This document shows, piece by piece, positions 9,686 through 18,651 of a stretch of 64,000 nt of DNA. The DNA lies in NCBI RefSeq assembly GCF_014838825.1, contig NZ_JACYMO010000003.1:310001-374000 (forward strand), in the 5' to 3' direction. How positions within the stretch are numbered: the stretch's first letter is position 1; every line of letters begins with the position of its first letter. A program made the position numbers and the translations under genes. A model generated the notes under the pieces. The model did no database searches, was not told the origin of the DNA, and saw only the letters and a list, made by a program, of their open reading frames with translations. This DNA comes from Erwinia persicina (GTDB lineage: Bacteria > Pseudomonadota > Gammaproteobacteria > Enterobacterales > Enterobacteriaceae).

Positions 9686-11109
9686 TGCGCATCGGGATGC
9701 GTTTGCTGCTGGGTTATTTTCTGATCGTTGCCGTGGCCGCGTGGTTTGTGCTGAGTATCTTTCTTAAAGAAGTTAAACCCGGCGTGCGGCGTGCCACCGA
9801 AGGCACACTGGTGGATACCGCCACGCTGCTGGCACAGTTTGCCCGGGCCGATATTCTCAGCGGCCAGCCGCAGAACGGGCAGCTTGCCGCCGCTTTTTCA
9901 CAGCTGCGCGGCTATCCGGTCAGGGCGGATATTAGCGGCATCGCCAAGCGTCGTAATGAGTACCGTGTCTATCTGACCGATGAGAAAGGCAGGGTGTTGT
10001 TCGATTCTGCGGGTGTTGCCCTGGGCCAGGATTATTCCCGCTGGAACGATGTCCTGCTGACCCTGCGGGGTGAATACGGCGCACGTAGCTCGCGCAGTAA
10101 TCCGGATGATGATGCCAGTTCCGTGATGTATGTCGCGGCACCGGTGCGTGACGGTGCCAGGCTGCTGGGGGTCCTCAGCGTCGGTAAGGCCAACAGCACC
10201 ATGGTGCCGGTGATCCGCCGCAGTGAACGTCGCATCCTGTGGGCAGGGGCGGCGCTGCTGGGGATCGCGCTGCTGATCGGTCTGATTTTTGTGCTGTGGA
10301 TAAACCGTTCCGTGGGGCGTCTGGTGCGTTACGCCGACTCGGTCACTCAGGGAGAGGCTCTGCCCCTTCCCGCCATGAACAGCAGTGAGTTGCGCAAGCT
10401 GGCACAGGCGCTGGAAAGTATGCGTCTGAAACTGGAGGGTAAACGCTATATTGAGCATTATGCTCATGCGCTGACCCACGAGCTGAAAAGCCCGCTGGCG
10501 GCGATCCGGGGGGCGGCAGAGATTCTGCATGAATGCCCCCCTGCGGCGGTGGTTCAGCGCTTCTCGGCCAATATCCTGCAACAGAATATCCGGATGCAGC
10601 GGCTGATTGACAACCTGCTTCGCCAGGCAACGCTGGAAAACCGTCCGGAGATCCAGCGGCAGACCGTCAGCCTGCTGCCGCTGGTCACGGGACTGTGCGA
10701 CAGCCGGGCGGTTCAGGCTCAGGGCAAACGACTGACTTTTGATGCTGACGCACTGGAGGGGCTGTCCGTTCGGGCAGATCCGCTACTGCTGGAGCAGGCG
10801 CTGGCCAATTTACTTGATAACGCCCTTGATTTTACGCCGCTGGCGGGAGAGGTTCGTATTGAGGTTAGCCAGAGTGCGGACGAAATGATTTTTCAGGTGC
10901 TGGACAGTGGCAGCGGTATTCCTGACTATGCACTGCCTCATATTTTCGACCGGTTCTATTCGCTGCCGCGCAGCAATGGTGAAAAGAGCAGCGGACTGGG
11001 GCTGGCCTTTGTCCGCGAAGTGGCGCGACTGCATCAGGGGAGCATCACGTTAACCCCCCGGGCGGAAGGTGGCGTCTGTGCGCAACTAACGATAAAAAAT
11101 AACGCCTGA
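9685..11109 (+). CDS. creC: Sensor histidine kinase CreC
   Basis: A 474-residue inner membrane kinase, partner of CreB. There are transmembrane segments near 8-26 and 184-206 with a periplasmic sensor domain between, then a HAMP-like linker, H-box YAHALTHELKSPLAAIRGA with phosphoacceptor H265, N-box LANLLDNALDF, and G-boxes DSGSGIPDYAL and SSGLGLAFV. Length equals E. coli CreC and the first residues MRIGMRLLLGYFL are shared. Its start overlaps the creB stop (TGATG), so the two are translationally coupled. The CreBC system responds to carbon source and growth conditions and, in Aeromonas and Pseudomonas, to beta-lactam stress; the signal here is unknown. Confidence 0.94.
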   Translation: MRIGMRLLLGYFLIVAVAAWFVLSIFLKEVKPGVRRATEGTLVDTATLLAQFARADILSGQPQNGQLAAAFSQLRGYPVRADISGIAKRRNEYRVYLTDEKGRVLFDSAGVALGQDYSRWNDVLLTLRGEYGARSSRSNPDDDASSVMYVAAPVRDGARLLGVLSVGKANSTMVPVIRRSERRILWAGAALLGIALLIGLIFVLWINRSVGRLVRYADSVTQGEALPLPAMNSSELRKLAQALESMRLKLEGKRYIEHYAHALTHELKSPLAAIRGAAEILHECPPAAVVQRFSANILQQNIRMQRLIDNLLRQATLENRPEIQRQTVSLLPLVTGLCDSRAVQAQGKRLTFDADALEGLSVRADPLLLEQALANLLDNALDFTPLAGEVRIEVSQSADEMIFQVLDSGSGIPDYALPHIFDRFYSLPRSNGEKSSGLGLAFVREVARLHQGSITLTPRAEGGVCAQLTIKNNA

Positions 11110-11110
11110 C

Positions 11111-11126
11111 TTCACCGTCTCTTCAC
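11111..11126 (+). promoter_or_regulatory. CreB binding site (cre tag) before creD
   Basis: A perfect direct repeat TTCAC-N6-TTCAC, the established CreB recognition tag (cre/blr tag), lies 65 bp before the creD ATG. A third partial copy, TTCAT, follows at 11132. A plausible -10 (TATCTT) is at 11158. The site indicates that creD is activated separately from creBC. Confidence 0.85.
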
Positions 11127-11191
11127 ATAACTTCATTTTCTCCCCATTCAGAGGGGCTATCTTCTGCGTCATACACACAGGAGAATCGCCC

Positions 11192-12553
11192 ATGAATAAA
11201 TCCCCCGTATTATGGAAAATGTTAACGCTTATCGGCTGCCTGTTACTGCTGCTGGTGCCGCTGAGTATGCTCAGTACATTGATCACCGAGCGCAGCGTAT
11301 GGCGCGACAACGTGGCAGACAAGCTCAGCCAGAGCACCAGCGGTCCGCAGCGCCTGTTCGGGCCGCTGATTGCCATTCCCTGGAGCGAAATCGTCACGGA
11401 AATGCGTGAGGGAAAGGAGGTCACGGTAAAGGTCACCCATCTGCGCTATTTTCTGCCTGAAAGCCTGAAAGTGACGGGCGATCAGAAGGTGGAAGAGCGC
11501 AAGGTTGGCATTTACAAGGGGCAGGTCTGGCGCACGGGGGTCAACATTAATGCCACCTTTAATCGGGATCAGCTGGCCGATATTACCCGTCCTGGGGTCA
11601 CTCTGGGCGATCCGCTACTGGTGATGGGCGTTGGCGACCCACGCGGGATCAGCAGCGTGACGTCGCTGAATATTGGCGATAAGCAGTTCGATTTCCAGCC
11701 GGGTAGCCAGCTTCCGGGCAATAGCGAAGGGTTACACGTTGAGCTGCCGCCAGAAGTTTTACAGGAGAAAAGCCTGGCGCTGAATTTCTCGCTTAAACTG
11801 CTGGGAACACAGAAGCTGGAAGTGGTGCCTCTGGGTAAAAACAGCACCTTTGATCTGAAGAGCAACTGGCCGCATCCGGGCTTTACCGGCAGCTTCCTGC
11901 CGGAACAACGCCAGATCACGCCTGAAGGTTTTACGGCGCGCTGGCAGAGCAGCTGGTTTGCTAACAACATCAACTCGCTGGTGCGGGATGATTTTACCGT
12001 GAGTACAGAAACGCTCCCGGCCTTCAGCGCGATGGTGGTCAATCCGGTTGACCAGTATCAGCTGACCCAACGGGCGGTAAAATATGCCATTCTGCTGATC
12101 GGTCTGACCTATATGGCGTTTTTCCTGTTTGAAACGCTGACCGCACTGCGCGTTCACCCGATGCAGTATCTGCTGGTGGGGCTGTCGCTGGTGATGTTCT
12201 TCCTGGTACTGCTGGCGTTGTCTGAGCATATTGGCTTCAACCTGGCCTGGCTCACCGCAAGTCTGACCTGTGCAGCGATTAACGGCTTCTACCTGCAGGC
12301 GGTATTGCAGGGATGGCGGCGCAGCCTGCTGTTCGTCGGCGGTGTACTGGCGCTGGATGCGGTACTGTGGCAGCTGTTGCAGTCGGAAGACAGCGCGCTG
12401 CTGCTGGGCACCGGCGTGTTGATGGCGGCACTGGCGGCGGTGATGGCGCTGACGCGTAATATCGACTGGTACCGGCTGTCCGCAGCGGCTAAACCGCAGG
12501 AAAGTAGCGAAGCAGGGCAGGACGGGAAGGGACGTTTCGGTCTGTGGAAATAA
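11192..12553 (+). CDS. creD: Inner membrane protein CreD
   Basis: A 453-residue membrane protein of the CreD family, the most strongly CreB-activated gene in E. coli; it affects envelope integrity, colicin E2 tolerance and beta-lactam response, with no known biochemical activity. It has an N-terminal transmembrane helix (about 8-28), a large periplasmic beta-rich domain (about 30-295), then five or so C-terminal helices from IGLTYMAFFLFETLTALRVHP onward. E. coli CreD is similar in size (450). Preceded by GGAG and by the CreB tag; tandem hairpins follow. Confidence 0.93.
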   Translation: MNKSPVLWKMLTLIGCLLLLLVPLSMLSTLITERSVWRDNVADKLSQSTSGPQRLFGPLIAIPWSEIVTEMREGKEVTVKVTHLRYFLPESLKVTGDQKVEERKVGIYKGQVWRTGVNINATFNRDQLADITRPGVTLGDPLLVMGVGDPRGISSVTSLNIGDKQFDFQPGSQLPGNSEGLHVELPPEVLQEKSLALNFSLKLLGTQKLEVVPLGKNSTFDLKSNWPHPGFTGSFLPEQRQITPEGFTARWQSSWFANNINSLVRDDFTVSTETLPAFSAMVVNPVDQYQLTQRAVKYAILLIGLTYMAFFLFETLTALRVHPMQYLLVGLSLVMFFLVLLALSEHIGFNLAWLTASLTCAAINGFYLQAVLQGWRRSLLFVGGVLALDAVLWQLLQSEDSALLLGTGVLMAALAAVMALTRNIDWYRLSAAAKPQESSEAGQDGKGRFGLWK

Positions 12554-12569
12554 GCGGCTGAACATGACA

Positions 12570-12634
12570 GGGCGGACCGTGACAGACGGTTCGCCCTTGC
12601 GCAGGGGCCGGTCATTACGTCGACCGGCCCTTTT
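12570..12634 (+). terminator. Tandem hairpins between creD and fldB
   Basis: Two stem-loops lie back to back: an 11-bp stem GGGCGGACCGT/ACGGTTCGCCC with one mismatch (12570-12596), and a perfect 9-bp stem GGGCCGGTC/GACCGGCCC (12605-12630) followed by TTTT. Between convergent genes, they probably end creD transcription and may also act on fldB transcripts. Confidence 0.75.
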
Positions 12635-12650
12635 GCATTATGGGCCAGGA

Positions 12651-13169
12651 TTACAGCAGTTCGGCCATCTCCGTCAGGATCTGTTCACACCACTGTGCAA
12701 TGCGTTCGTCAGTCTGCTCAAACTGGTTAATATCATCCAGCGCCAGGCCGACAAACTGCTTCCCGTCGGCGGTCAGCGGTTTTTTACTGGTAAACTCATA
12801 GCCTTCCAGCGGCCAGTAACCGACAAACTGCACGCCCAAGGGAGCCAGTACCTCATGCAGCATCCCCAGTGCATCCAGGAACCATTCGCTGTATTCCCCC
12901 TGGTCCCCCATACCGTAAAGGGCCACTACCTTGCCCTGTAAATTTAGCTGCGGCAGCGCTGTCCAGATTGCTTCCCAGTCTTCCTGCAGTTCGCCAAAAT
13001 CCCAGGTCGGAATACCCAGGATCAGCAAATCGTAGTTTTCCATCAGCGCCGGAGGATCGTCTTTCAGGTTATGCAGTGTGACCAGATCGTCGCCGATAAA
13101 GTCACGGATCTTCTCGGCGGCCATCTCGGTGTAACAGGTACTGGATCCATAAAACAGACCAATATTCAT
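12651..13169 (-). CDS. fldB: Flavodoxin FldB
   Basis: A 172-residue FMN-binding electron carrier, the SoxRS-regulated second flavodoxin in E. coli. The phosphate-binding loop is at the N-terminus ([18 protein letters not shown]) and the flavin-contacting segments [17 protein letters not shown] and [20 protein letters not shown] are intact. I use MNIGLF as start because the family begins there; an ATG five codons upstream (13184) has AGGA 3 nt before it and could be the real start. It is convergent with creD and divergent from xerD; in E. coli it directly follows cptA, so creBCD looks inserted. Confidence 0.92.
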   Translation of the reverse strand: MNIGLFYGSSTCYTEMAAEKIRDFIGDDLVTLHNLKDDPPALMENYDLLILGIPTWDFGELQEDWEAIWTALPQLNLQGKVVALYGMGDQGEYSEWFLDALGMLHEVLAPLGVQFVGYWPLEGYEFTSKKPLTADGKQFVGLALDDINQFEQTDERIAQWCEQILTEMAELL

Positions 13170-13349
13170 GGTAGTGGCACTCATTTTTCCTAAAGTCTGC
13201 CGGCGATTATATCAGAAGCAGGCAGGAATAAGGCATAATGGGCGCACTTTGTACGGCAGTGTGATATGTCATCGTGCTGTTTTTAAAGCATTAAATGGGT
13301 TTTAGTCGCGCACTCAGCGTCATGATAACGGCAGACTGGAGAGGTTGAG

Positions 13350-14243
13350 GTGCAGGATAACGATCTGATTGAGCAGTTTCTTGATGCACTGTGGATCGAG
13401 CGCAATCTGGCGCAAAATACCGTGGCGTCTTATCGTCTTGACCTGCGTTCACTCTGCGGCTGGCTGGCGCATCAGCAGCTGTCACTGCTGACGGTAGACG
13501 CGGTGGCGCTGCAAGGCTTCCTGGCGGAACGGCTTGAGGGGGGCTATAAGGCCACCAGTTCGGCACGCCTGCTCAGTGCTATGCGCCGTCTGTTCCAGTA
13601 TCTCTACCGTGAAAAGCAGCGGGCGGACGATCCCAGTGCGTTGTTATCGTCGCCCAAGCTGCCGCAGCGCCTGCCGAAGGATCTGTCTGAGGCGCAGGTG
13701 GAAAGACTGCTTCAGGCTCCCTGCCTTGACCAGCCCATTGAGCTGCGCGATAAGGCGATGCTGGAGCTGCTTTACGCCACCGGGCTGCGCGTGACCGAGC
13801 TGGTGGGTCTGACTCTCAGTGATATCAGCCTGCGGCAGGGGGTGGTGCGTGTCATCGGCAAGGGAAATAAAGAGCGGCTGGTGCCGATGGGCGAAGAGGC
13901 GGTTCACTGGATCGAACAGTTTATTGAGTATGGCCGCCCGTGGCTGCTTAACGGCCAGACGCTGGACGTGCTGTTTCCCAGTAACCGTGCGCAACAAATG
14001 ACCCGGCAAACTTTCTGGCATCGCATTAAACATTACGCCACACTGGCGGGCATCGATAGCGCAAAACTGTCACCGCACGTGCTGCGCCATGCGTTTGCCA
14101 CCCATCTGTTGAACCACGGCGCAGATTTGCGTGTCGTACAGATGCTGTTAGGTCACAGTGATTTATCGACCACCCAGATTTACACGCACGTAGCGACCGA
14201 ACGACTGCGCCAGTTACACCAGCAGCATCATCCACGTGCCTGA
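13350..14243 (+). CDS. xerD: Site-specific tyrosine recombinase XerD
   Basis: With XerC it resolves chromosome dimers at dif under FtsK control. It has 297 residues: an N-terminal SAM-like core-binding domain (1-105) and a catalytic domain with the full set R147, K171, H243, R246, H269 and Tyr278, each one less than the E. coli numbering. GTG start preceded by GAGAGGTTGAG. It is a housekeeping recombinase, not a mobile-element integrase. It heads the conserved run xerD-dsbC-recJ. Confidence 0.97.
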   Translation: MQDNDLIEQFLDALWIERNLAQNTVASYRLDLRSLCGWLAHQQLSLLTVDAVALQGFLAERLEGGYKATSSARLLSAMRRLFQYLYREKQRADDPSALLSSPKLPQRLPKDLSEAQVERLLQAPCLDQPIELRDKAMLELLYATGLRVTELVGLTLSDISLRQGVVRVIGKGNKERLVPMGEEAVHWIEQFIEYGRPWLLNGQTLDVLFPSNRAQQMTRQTFWHRIKHYATLAGIDSAKLSPHVLRHAFATHLLNHGADLRVVQMLLGHSDLSTTQIYTHVATERLRQLHQQHHPRA

Positions 14244-14288
14244 TTGATATAAAATACAGCCCGCTTAGTGAGGCTATAAGGACATGAA

Positions 14289-14993
14289 ATGAAGAAGCAC
14301 TACCTGTTACTTTCGGGACTCATCGCGCTGGCCAGTGGACTGGCTCATGCCGACGATGCCGCCATTAAACAGTCGCTGAGTAAGCTGGGCTTACAGCAGA
14401 CCGAGATCCAACCTTCGCCGCTGCCTGGTTTTAAAACAGTATTGAGCGAAAGCGGTGTGCTGTACGTTACCGACGATGGTAAACATTTTGTACAGGGTCC
14501 TCTCTATGACGTCAGCGGCAGCCAGCCGGTCAACGTCACCAATCAGCTGCTGGAAAAGAAAGTGGAAGCACTGAGCAAAGAGATGATCGTGTATAAAGCG
14601 CCAAAGCAGCAGTATGTGGTGACGGTCTTTACCGATATTACCTGTGGCTATTGCCGCAAACTGCACGAGCAGATGGCCGACTACAACGCGCTGGGGATCA
14701 CCGTGCGTTATCTGGCCTTCCCGCGTGAAGGGCTGAACGGCAACGTGGCGAAAGAGATGAAATCGATCTGGTCTGCGGGTGACCCCCATAAAGCCTTTGA
14801 TGCGGCGATGAAAGGCGAAGCCGTGTCACCGATTGATGGCAAAATCGATATTGGTCAGCAGTATAAATTAGGCGTGCTTTACGGCATTCAGGGCACCCCG
14901 GCGATGCTGCTGGAAAACGGGACGATGATCCCGGGTTACCAGAGCCCGCAGGATCTGAAAAAATTCCTCGACAGCCAGAAAAACGGCGGCTGA
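14289..14993 (+). CDS. dsbC: Periplasmic disulfide isomerase DsbC, without the second disulfide
   Basis: Homodimeric thiol-disulfide isomerase that corrects wrong disulfides in the periplasm and is kept reduced by DsbD. It has a signal peptide cleaved after AHA (residue 21), an N-terminal dimerisation domain, and a thioredoxin domain with active site C119-G-Y-C122 (mature C98/C101, as in E. coli). The cis-proline loop GTPAML is present. Unlike E. coli, where mature C141 and C163 form a structural disulfide, these positions are S162 and G184 of the precursor, so only the active-site cysteines exist. It sits between xerD and recJ as in E. coli. Confidence 0.95.
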   Translation: MKKHYLLLSGLIALASGLAHADDAAIKQSLSKLGLQQTEIQPSPLPGFKTVLSESGVLYVTDDGKHFVQGPLYDVSGSQPVNVTNQLLEKKVEALSKEMIVYKAPKQQYVVTVFTDITCGYCRKLHEQMADYNALGITVRYLAFPREGLNGNVAKEMKSIWSAGDPHKAFDAAMKGEAVSPIDGKIDIGQQYKLGVLYGIQGTPAMLLENGTMIPGYQSPQDLKKFLDSQKNGG

Positions 14994-14997
14994 TTTG

Positions 14998-16716
14998 GTG
15001 AATCGTAAAACTGAACTCCGTCGCCGTAAGGCGACGGACGCTGCTGCACTTCCTGCCGATCTTCACCCGCTGTTACATCGTCTCTATGCCCGCCGGGGGA
15101 TACAGCAGGCCAGTGAGCTGGAGCGGGGGGCGAAATATCTTCACCCCTTCCAGTCGCTGAGTGGTATTCAGGCGGCGGTGACTGTTCTGCAACAGGCGCT
15201 GACCGATAACCTCTGCATTATGATTGTCGGTGATTTCGATGCCGATGGTGCCACCAGCACCGCGCTGACGGTGCTGGCACTGCGCAGCATGGGCGGGCAG
15301 AACATTAAGTATCTGGTGCCAAACCGTTTTGATGACGGCTACGGTCTGAGCCCGGAAGTAGTCGAGCAGGCCGCCGCCCGCGGTGCCCAGCTGATCCTGA
15401 CGGTGGATAACGGTATCTCGTCACACGCCGGGGTGGCGCTGGCCAACGAGAAAGGCATTGCCGTGGTGGTGACCGATCACCACCTGCCGGGGGAGACACT
15501 GCCGGAGGCGGCGGCCATCGTTAACCCTAACCTTGCAGACTGTGATTTTCCCTCCAAGTCGCTGGCGGGCGTAGGCGTGGCGTTTTACCTGATGCTGGCG
15601 CTGCGCGCCCGGCTGCGTGACAGCGGGGTGACAACGCTACCCAATCTGGCAGAGCTGCTGGATCTGGTGGCGCTGGGTACCGTGGCCGACGTGGTGCCGC
15701 TGGATGCCAACAACCGCATCCTGGTCTGGCAGGGACTGAGTCGTATCCGGGCCGGTAAGTGCCGTCCGGGGATCCGGGCGCTGCTGGAAATTGCTAACCG
15801 CGATGCGCGTCAGCTGGCCGCCAGTGATCTGGGATTTGCCCTTGGGCCGCGTCTGAATGCCGCAGGAAGGCTGGATGATATGTCGGTCGGCGTGGCGCTG
15901 CTGCTGAGTGAAGATTTGGGCCAGGCGCGAATGCTGGCCAGTGAGCTCGATGCGCTGAATCAGACGCGTAAAGAGATCGAGCAGGGAATGCAGTCCGAAG
16001 CCCTCGCCCTGTGTGACCGGTTGGAAAGCACCAGTGAAGCGCTGCCGTTGGGCATCGCTATGTACCATCCTGAGTGGCATCAGGGGGTGGTCGGTATTCT
16101 GGCCTCCCGTCTGAAAGAGCGGTTTAACCGGCCAGTGATTGCCTTTGCACCGGCAGGGGACGGGACGCTGAAAGGGTCGGGGCGTTCGATCGCCGGGCTG
16201 CACATGCGCGATGCGCTGGAGCGTCTGGATACGCTGAATCCGGGGCTGATCATTAAGTTTGGTGGTCATGCCATGGCAGCCGGTCTGTCGCTGGAAGAGG
16301 CTAACTTTGAGCGCTTCCGTCAGTGTTTTGCCGAACTGGTAGGGGACTGGCTTGATGCCGAATCCCTGCAGGGCATCGTCTGGTCTGATGGCGAACTGAT
16401 GGCCCAGGAGCTGACGTTACCGACGGCCGAGCTGCTGCGCGAAGCAGGCCCGTGGGGGCAGGCGTTCCCGGAGCCGACGTTTGACGGCAAGTTCAGGCTG
16501 CTACAGCAGAAGCTGGTAGGTGAACGCCACCTGAAAGTAATGATTGAGCCGCTGGGCGGCGGGCCGCTGCTGGACGGCATCGCGTTTAACATTGATACGA
16601 CGCTGTGGCCCGATCCGAGTGTCAGGCAGGTGGAGCTGGCCTACAAGCTCGATGTCAATGAGTTCCGTGGTAACCGTACCGTGCAGCTAATTATCGAGCA
16701 TCTCTGGGCGCTGTAG
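14998..16716 (+). CDS. recJ: Single-stranded DNA 5'-3' exonuclease RecJ
   Basis: DHH-family Mn/Mg-dependent exonuclease acting in RecF-pathway recombination and mismatch repair on single-stranded DNA with 5' ends. It has 572 residues (E. coli 577). Motifs: VGDFDADGATSTALTVLALR, the TVDNGISSHAG motif, DHH in VVTDHHLPG, and DHHA1-domain elements GSGRSIAGLHMRDAL and FGGHAMAAG. The GTG at 14998 is chosen over a TTG one codon earlier since E. coli recJ also starts GTG. It begins 4 bp after the dsbC stop, so the two are likely co-transcribed. Confidence 0.96.
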   Translation: MNRKTELRRRKATDAAALPADLHPLLHRLYARRGIQQASELERGAKYLHPFQSLSGIQAAVTVLQQALTDNLCIMIVGDFDADGATSTALTVLALRSMGGQNIKYLVPNRFDDGYGLSPEVVEQAAARGAQLILTVDNGISSHAGVALANEKGIAVVVTDHHLPGETLPEAAAIVNPNLADCDFPSKSLAGVGVAFYLMLALRARLRDSGVTTLPNLAELLDLVALGTVADVVPLDANNRILVWQGLSRIRAGKCRPGIRALLEIANRDARQLAASDLGFALGPRLNAAGRLDDMSVGVALLLSEDLGQARMLASELDALNQTRKEIEQGMQSEALALCDRLESTSEALPLGIAMYHPEWHQGVVGILASRLKERFNRPVIAFAPAGDGTLKGSGRSIAGLHMRDALERLDTLNPGLIIKFGGHAMAAGLSLEEANFERFRQCFAELVGDWLDAESLQGIVWSDGELMAQELTLPTAELLREAGPWGQAFPEPTFDGKFRLLQQKLVGERHLKVMIEPLGGGPLLDGIAFNIDTTLWPDPSVRQVELAYKLDVNEFRGNRTVQLIIEHLWAL

Positions 16717-16741
16717 CCTGCCCGTACGGCAGAGGAAACAG

Positions 16742-16770
16742 CGGGCTGACCAAAACAGAAGGTCAGCCCG
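16742..16770 (-). terminator. Intrinsic hairpin between recJ and the LysE-type exporter gene
   Basis: A perfect 10-bp stem CGGGCTGACC/GGTCAGCCCG encloses a 9-nt loop that is T-rich (TTCTGTTTT) when read on the minus strand, just 4 bp past the exporter stop. The orientation suggests it serves the exporter, though it may act on recJ too. The stem matches those at 4745 and 5593. Confidence 0.65.
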
Positions 16771-16774
16771 GGCC

Positions 16775-17398
16775 TTATCCCGGCCGGCGGCTTAATGCCA
16801 GCCTGGCAGCAAACAGCAGAAATACCGTGCCGGTGGTGCGGTCCAGCCACTTCACCACCTTCTCACGCTTCAGCACGCCGGAGAGCTTACGCGTGCTGCC
16901 AATCAGTAGTGATGACCACAGCGTGCCCAGTACCACATGGATCAGCACCAGCCCGAACGTCCATAGCACCGGCGAATGCCCGGTTGGAATAAACTGCGGC
17001 AGGAAAGAGACATAGAAAATCCCCACCTTGGGGTTCAGCAGGTTGCCAAAAAAGCCGCGCAGGAACGCGTTCTGAGATCCTGTTGCCAGCGCCGCATCAC
17101 CCATCTTTGTCCGCGGTTTCAGCAGCATTTGCACGCCCAGCCAGGCAAGATACGCGGCCCCGCACCACTTCAGCAAATTATACGCCAGTTCAGAGACGGC
17201 AATCAGCGCTCCCAGACCAAAAGCCACCGCTACCGCCCAGGCCAGACACCCGGCATTAATCCCCAGCTGTGCCTGAATCGCTTTTTTCGTTCCCTCCACG
17301 GCAGAGGTACGCAAAATCAGCGCGGTATCCAGCCCCGGGGTAAGGGTGAGCAGGGTGGCAGCGAAGGTAAAGGCCAGCAGGGCATCGGTCACGGACAT
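16775..17398 (-). CDS. LysE/RhtB-family amino acid exporter
   Basis: A 207-residue membrane protein of the LysE/RhtB family with about six hydrophobic helices and the family signature near the N-terminus, TLTPGLDTALILRTS (residues 18-32), plus FLRGFFGNLLNPKVGIFYVSFLPQF. Family members export amino acids such as lysine, threonine or homoserine; the substrate cannot be read here. The start MSVTDALLAF follows GGAG by 7 nt; an upstream Met giving 42 extra residues is rejected for lack of family match. It is divergent from prfB, and no such gene lies here in E. coli. Confidence 0.85.
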   Translation of the reverse strand: MSVTDALLAFTFAATLLTLTPGLDTALILRTSAVEGTKKAIQAQLGINAGCLAWAVAVAFGLGALIAVSELAYNLLKWCGAAYLAWLGVQMLLKPRTKMGDAALATGSQNAFLRGFFGNLLNPKVGIFYVSFLPQFIPTGHSPVLWTFGLVLIHVVLGTLWSSLLIGSTRKLSGVLKREKVVKWLDRTTGTVFLLFAARLALSRRPG

Positions 17399-17543
17399 AT
17401 TCAGACTCCACTTGGTAAGGCGTTCCGGGGGACGGGCACTGAACAGGCAATGCGCGTTCAGTGCTACAAACTGTGCGCTATTTCGGTTAAACTGCGTGGT
17501 TACTATTACGCCCTTTTCGATCACCTAAAAAGATTCTAAAACC

Positions 17544-18642
17544 ATGTTTGAAATTAATCCGGTAAAGAACCGTATTCAGGATCTCACTGAACGCAGCAGC
17601 GTTCTTCGGGGGTATCTTTGACTATGATGCCAAGAAAGAACGTTTACAGGAAGTTAACGCTGAACTAGAGCAGCCTGATGTCTGGAACGAACCTGACCGC
17701 GCACAGGCGCTGGGTAAAGAACGTTCCGCCTTAGAGGCCGTTGTCGAAACGCTGGATCTGATGGAGCAGGGGCTGGAAGATGTCGCTGGTCTGCTGGAGC
17801 TCGCCGTTGAAGCCGAAGATGAGGACACGTTCAACGAAGCGATTGCCGAACTTGACGTGCTGGAAAAGAAACTCGGTGAGTTAGAGTTCCGCCGCATGTT
17901 CTCCGGGGAATACGACAGCGCCGACTGCTACATGGATATCCAGGCCGGCTCGGGCGGTACGGAAGCTCAGGACTGGGCCAGCATGTTGCTGCGCATGTAC
18001 CTGCGCTGGGCGGAAGCCCGCGGTTACAAAACTGAGATCATCGAAGAGTCCGACGGCGAAGTGGCAGGCACCAAATCCGCGACTATCAAAATCATCGGCG
18101 ACTACGCGTTCGGCTGGTTACGTACTGAAACCGGCGTGCATCGCCTGGTGCGTAAAAGCCCGTTCGACTCCGGTGGCCGTCGTCATACCTCGTTCAGTTC
18201 GGTGTTTATTTACCCGGAAGTGGATGACAACATCGATATCGATATTAACCCGGCCGACCTGCGTATCGACGTCTACCGCGCTTCAGGAGCGGGTGGTCAG
18301 CACGTTAACAAGACCGAGTCGGCGGTGCGTATTACCCACTTACCGACCAACATTGTGGTGCAGTGTCAGAACGATCGTTCTCAGCATAAAAACAAAGACC
18401 AGGCTTTCAAGCAGCTGCGCGCGAAGCTTTACGAATATGAAATGCAGAAGAAAAATGCGGATAAACAGGCGGCGGAAGACAATAAGTCTGACATCGGCTG
18501 GGGTAGCCAGATCCGCTCTTACGTGCTGGATGATTCCCGCATCAAGGATCTGCGTACCGGCGTAGAGACGCGCAACACTCAGGCGGTTCTGGACGGCGAT
18601 CTGGATCGTTTTATCGAAGCAAGTTTGAAAGCAGGTTTATAA
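17544..18642 (+). CDS. prfB: Peptide chain release factor 2 (programmed +1 frameshift)
   Basis: RF2 reads UAA and UGA and triggers peptide release. The gene is in two frames: codons 1-25 (17544-17618) run into an in-frame TGA at 17619, and a +1 shift at CTT-TGA-C joins the frame from 17620 to the TAA, giving 365 residues as in E. coli. The codon-recognition tripeptide SPF is in KSPFDSGG and the catalytic GGQ in [14 protein letters not shown]; the residue four before GGQ is Ala, as in most bacteria and unlike E. coli K-12 (Thr246). RF2 autoregulates through the frameshift. The lysS ATG follows 9 bp after the stop. Confidence 0.98.
17607..17622 (+). promoter_or_regulatory. RF2 programmed frameshift signal
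   Basis: CGGGGGTATCTTTGAC contains the internal Shine-Dalgarno-like GGGGG, the CTT slippery codon, the in-frame TGA and the C after it that makes a weak stop. It differs from the E. coli element only by C for A before the G run. Low RF2 slows termination at UGA and raises frameshifting. Confidence 0.95.
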
Positions 18643-18651
18643 GGAACTCAC

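Noticed and set aside
13350-14243. XerD as sign of a mobile element
   Set aside because: It is the housekeeping chromosome-dimer recombinase in its usual place beside dsbC and recJ; no attachment sites or cargo.
17544-17621. prfB 5' part as a frameshifted pseudogene
   Set aside because: The in-frame TGA is the conserved programmed frameshift of RF2; both frames are intact and total 365 residues.
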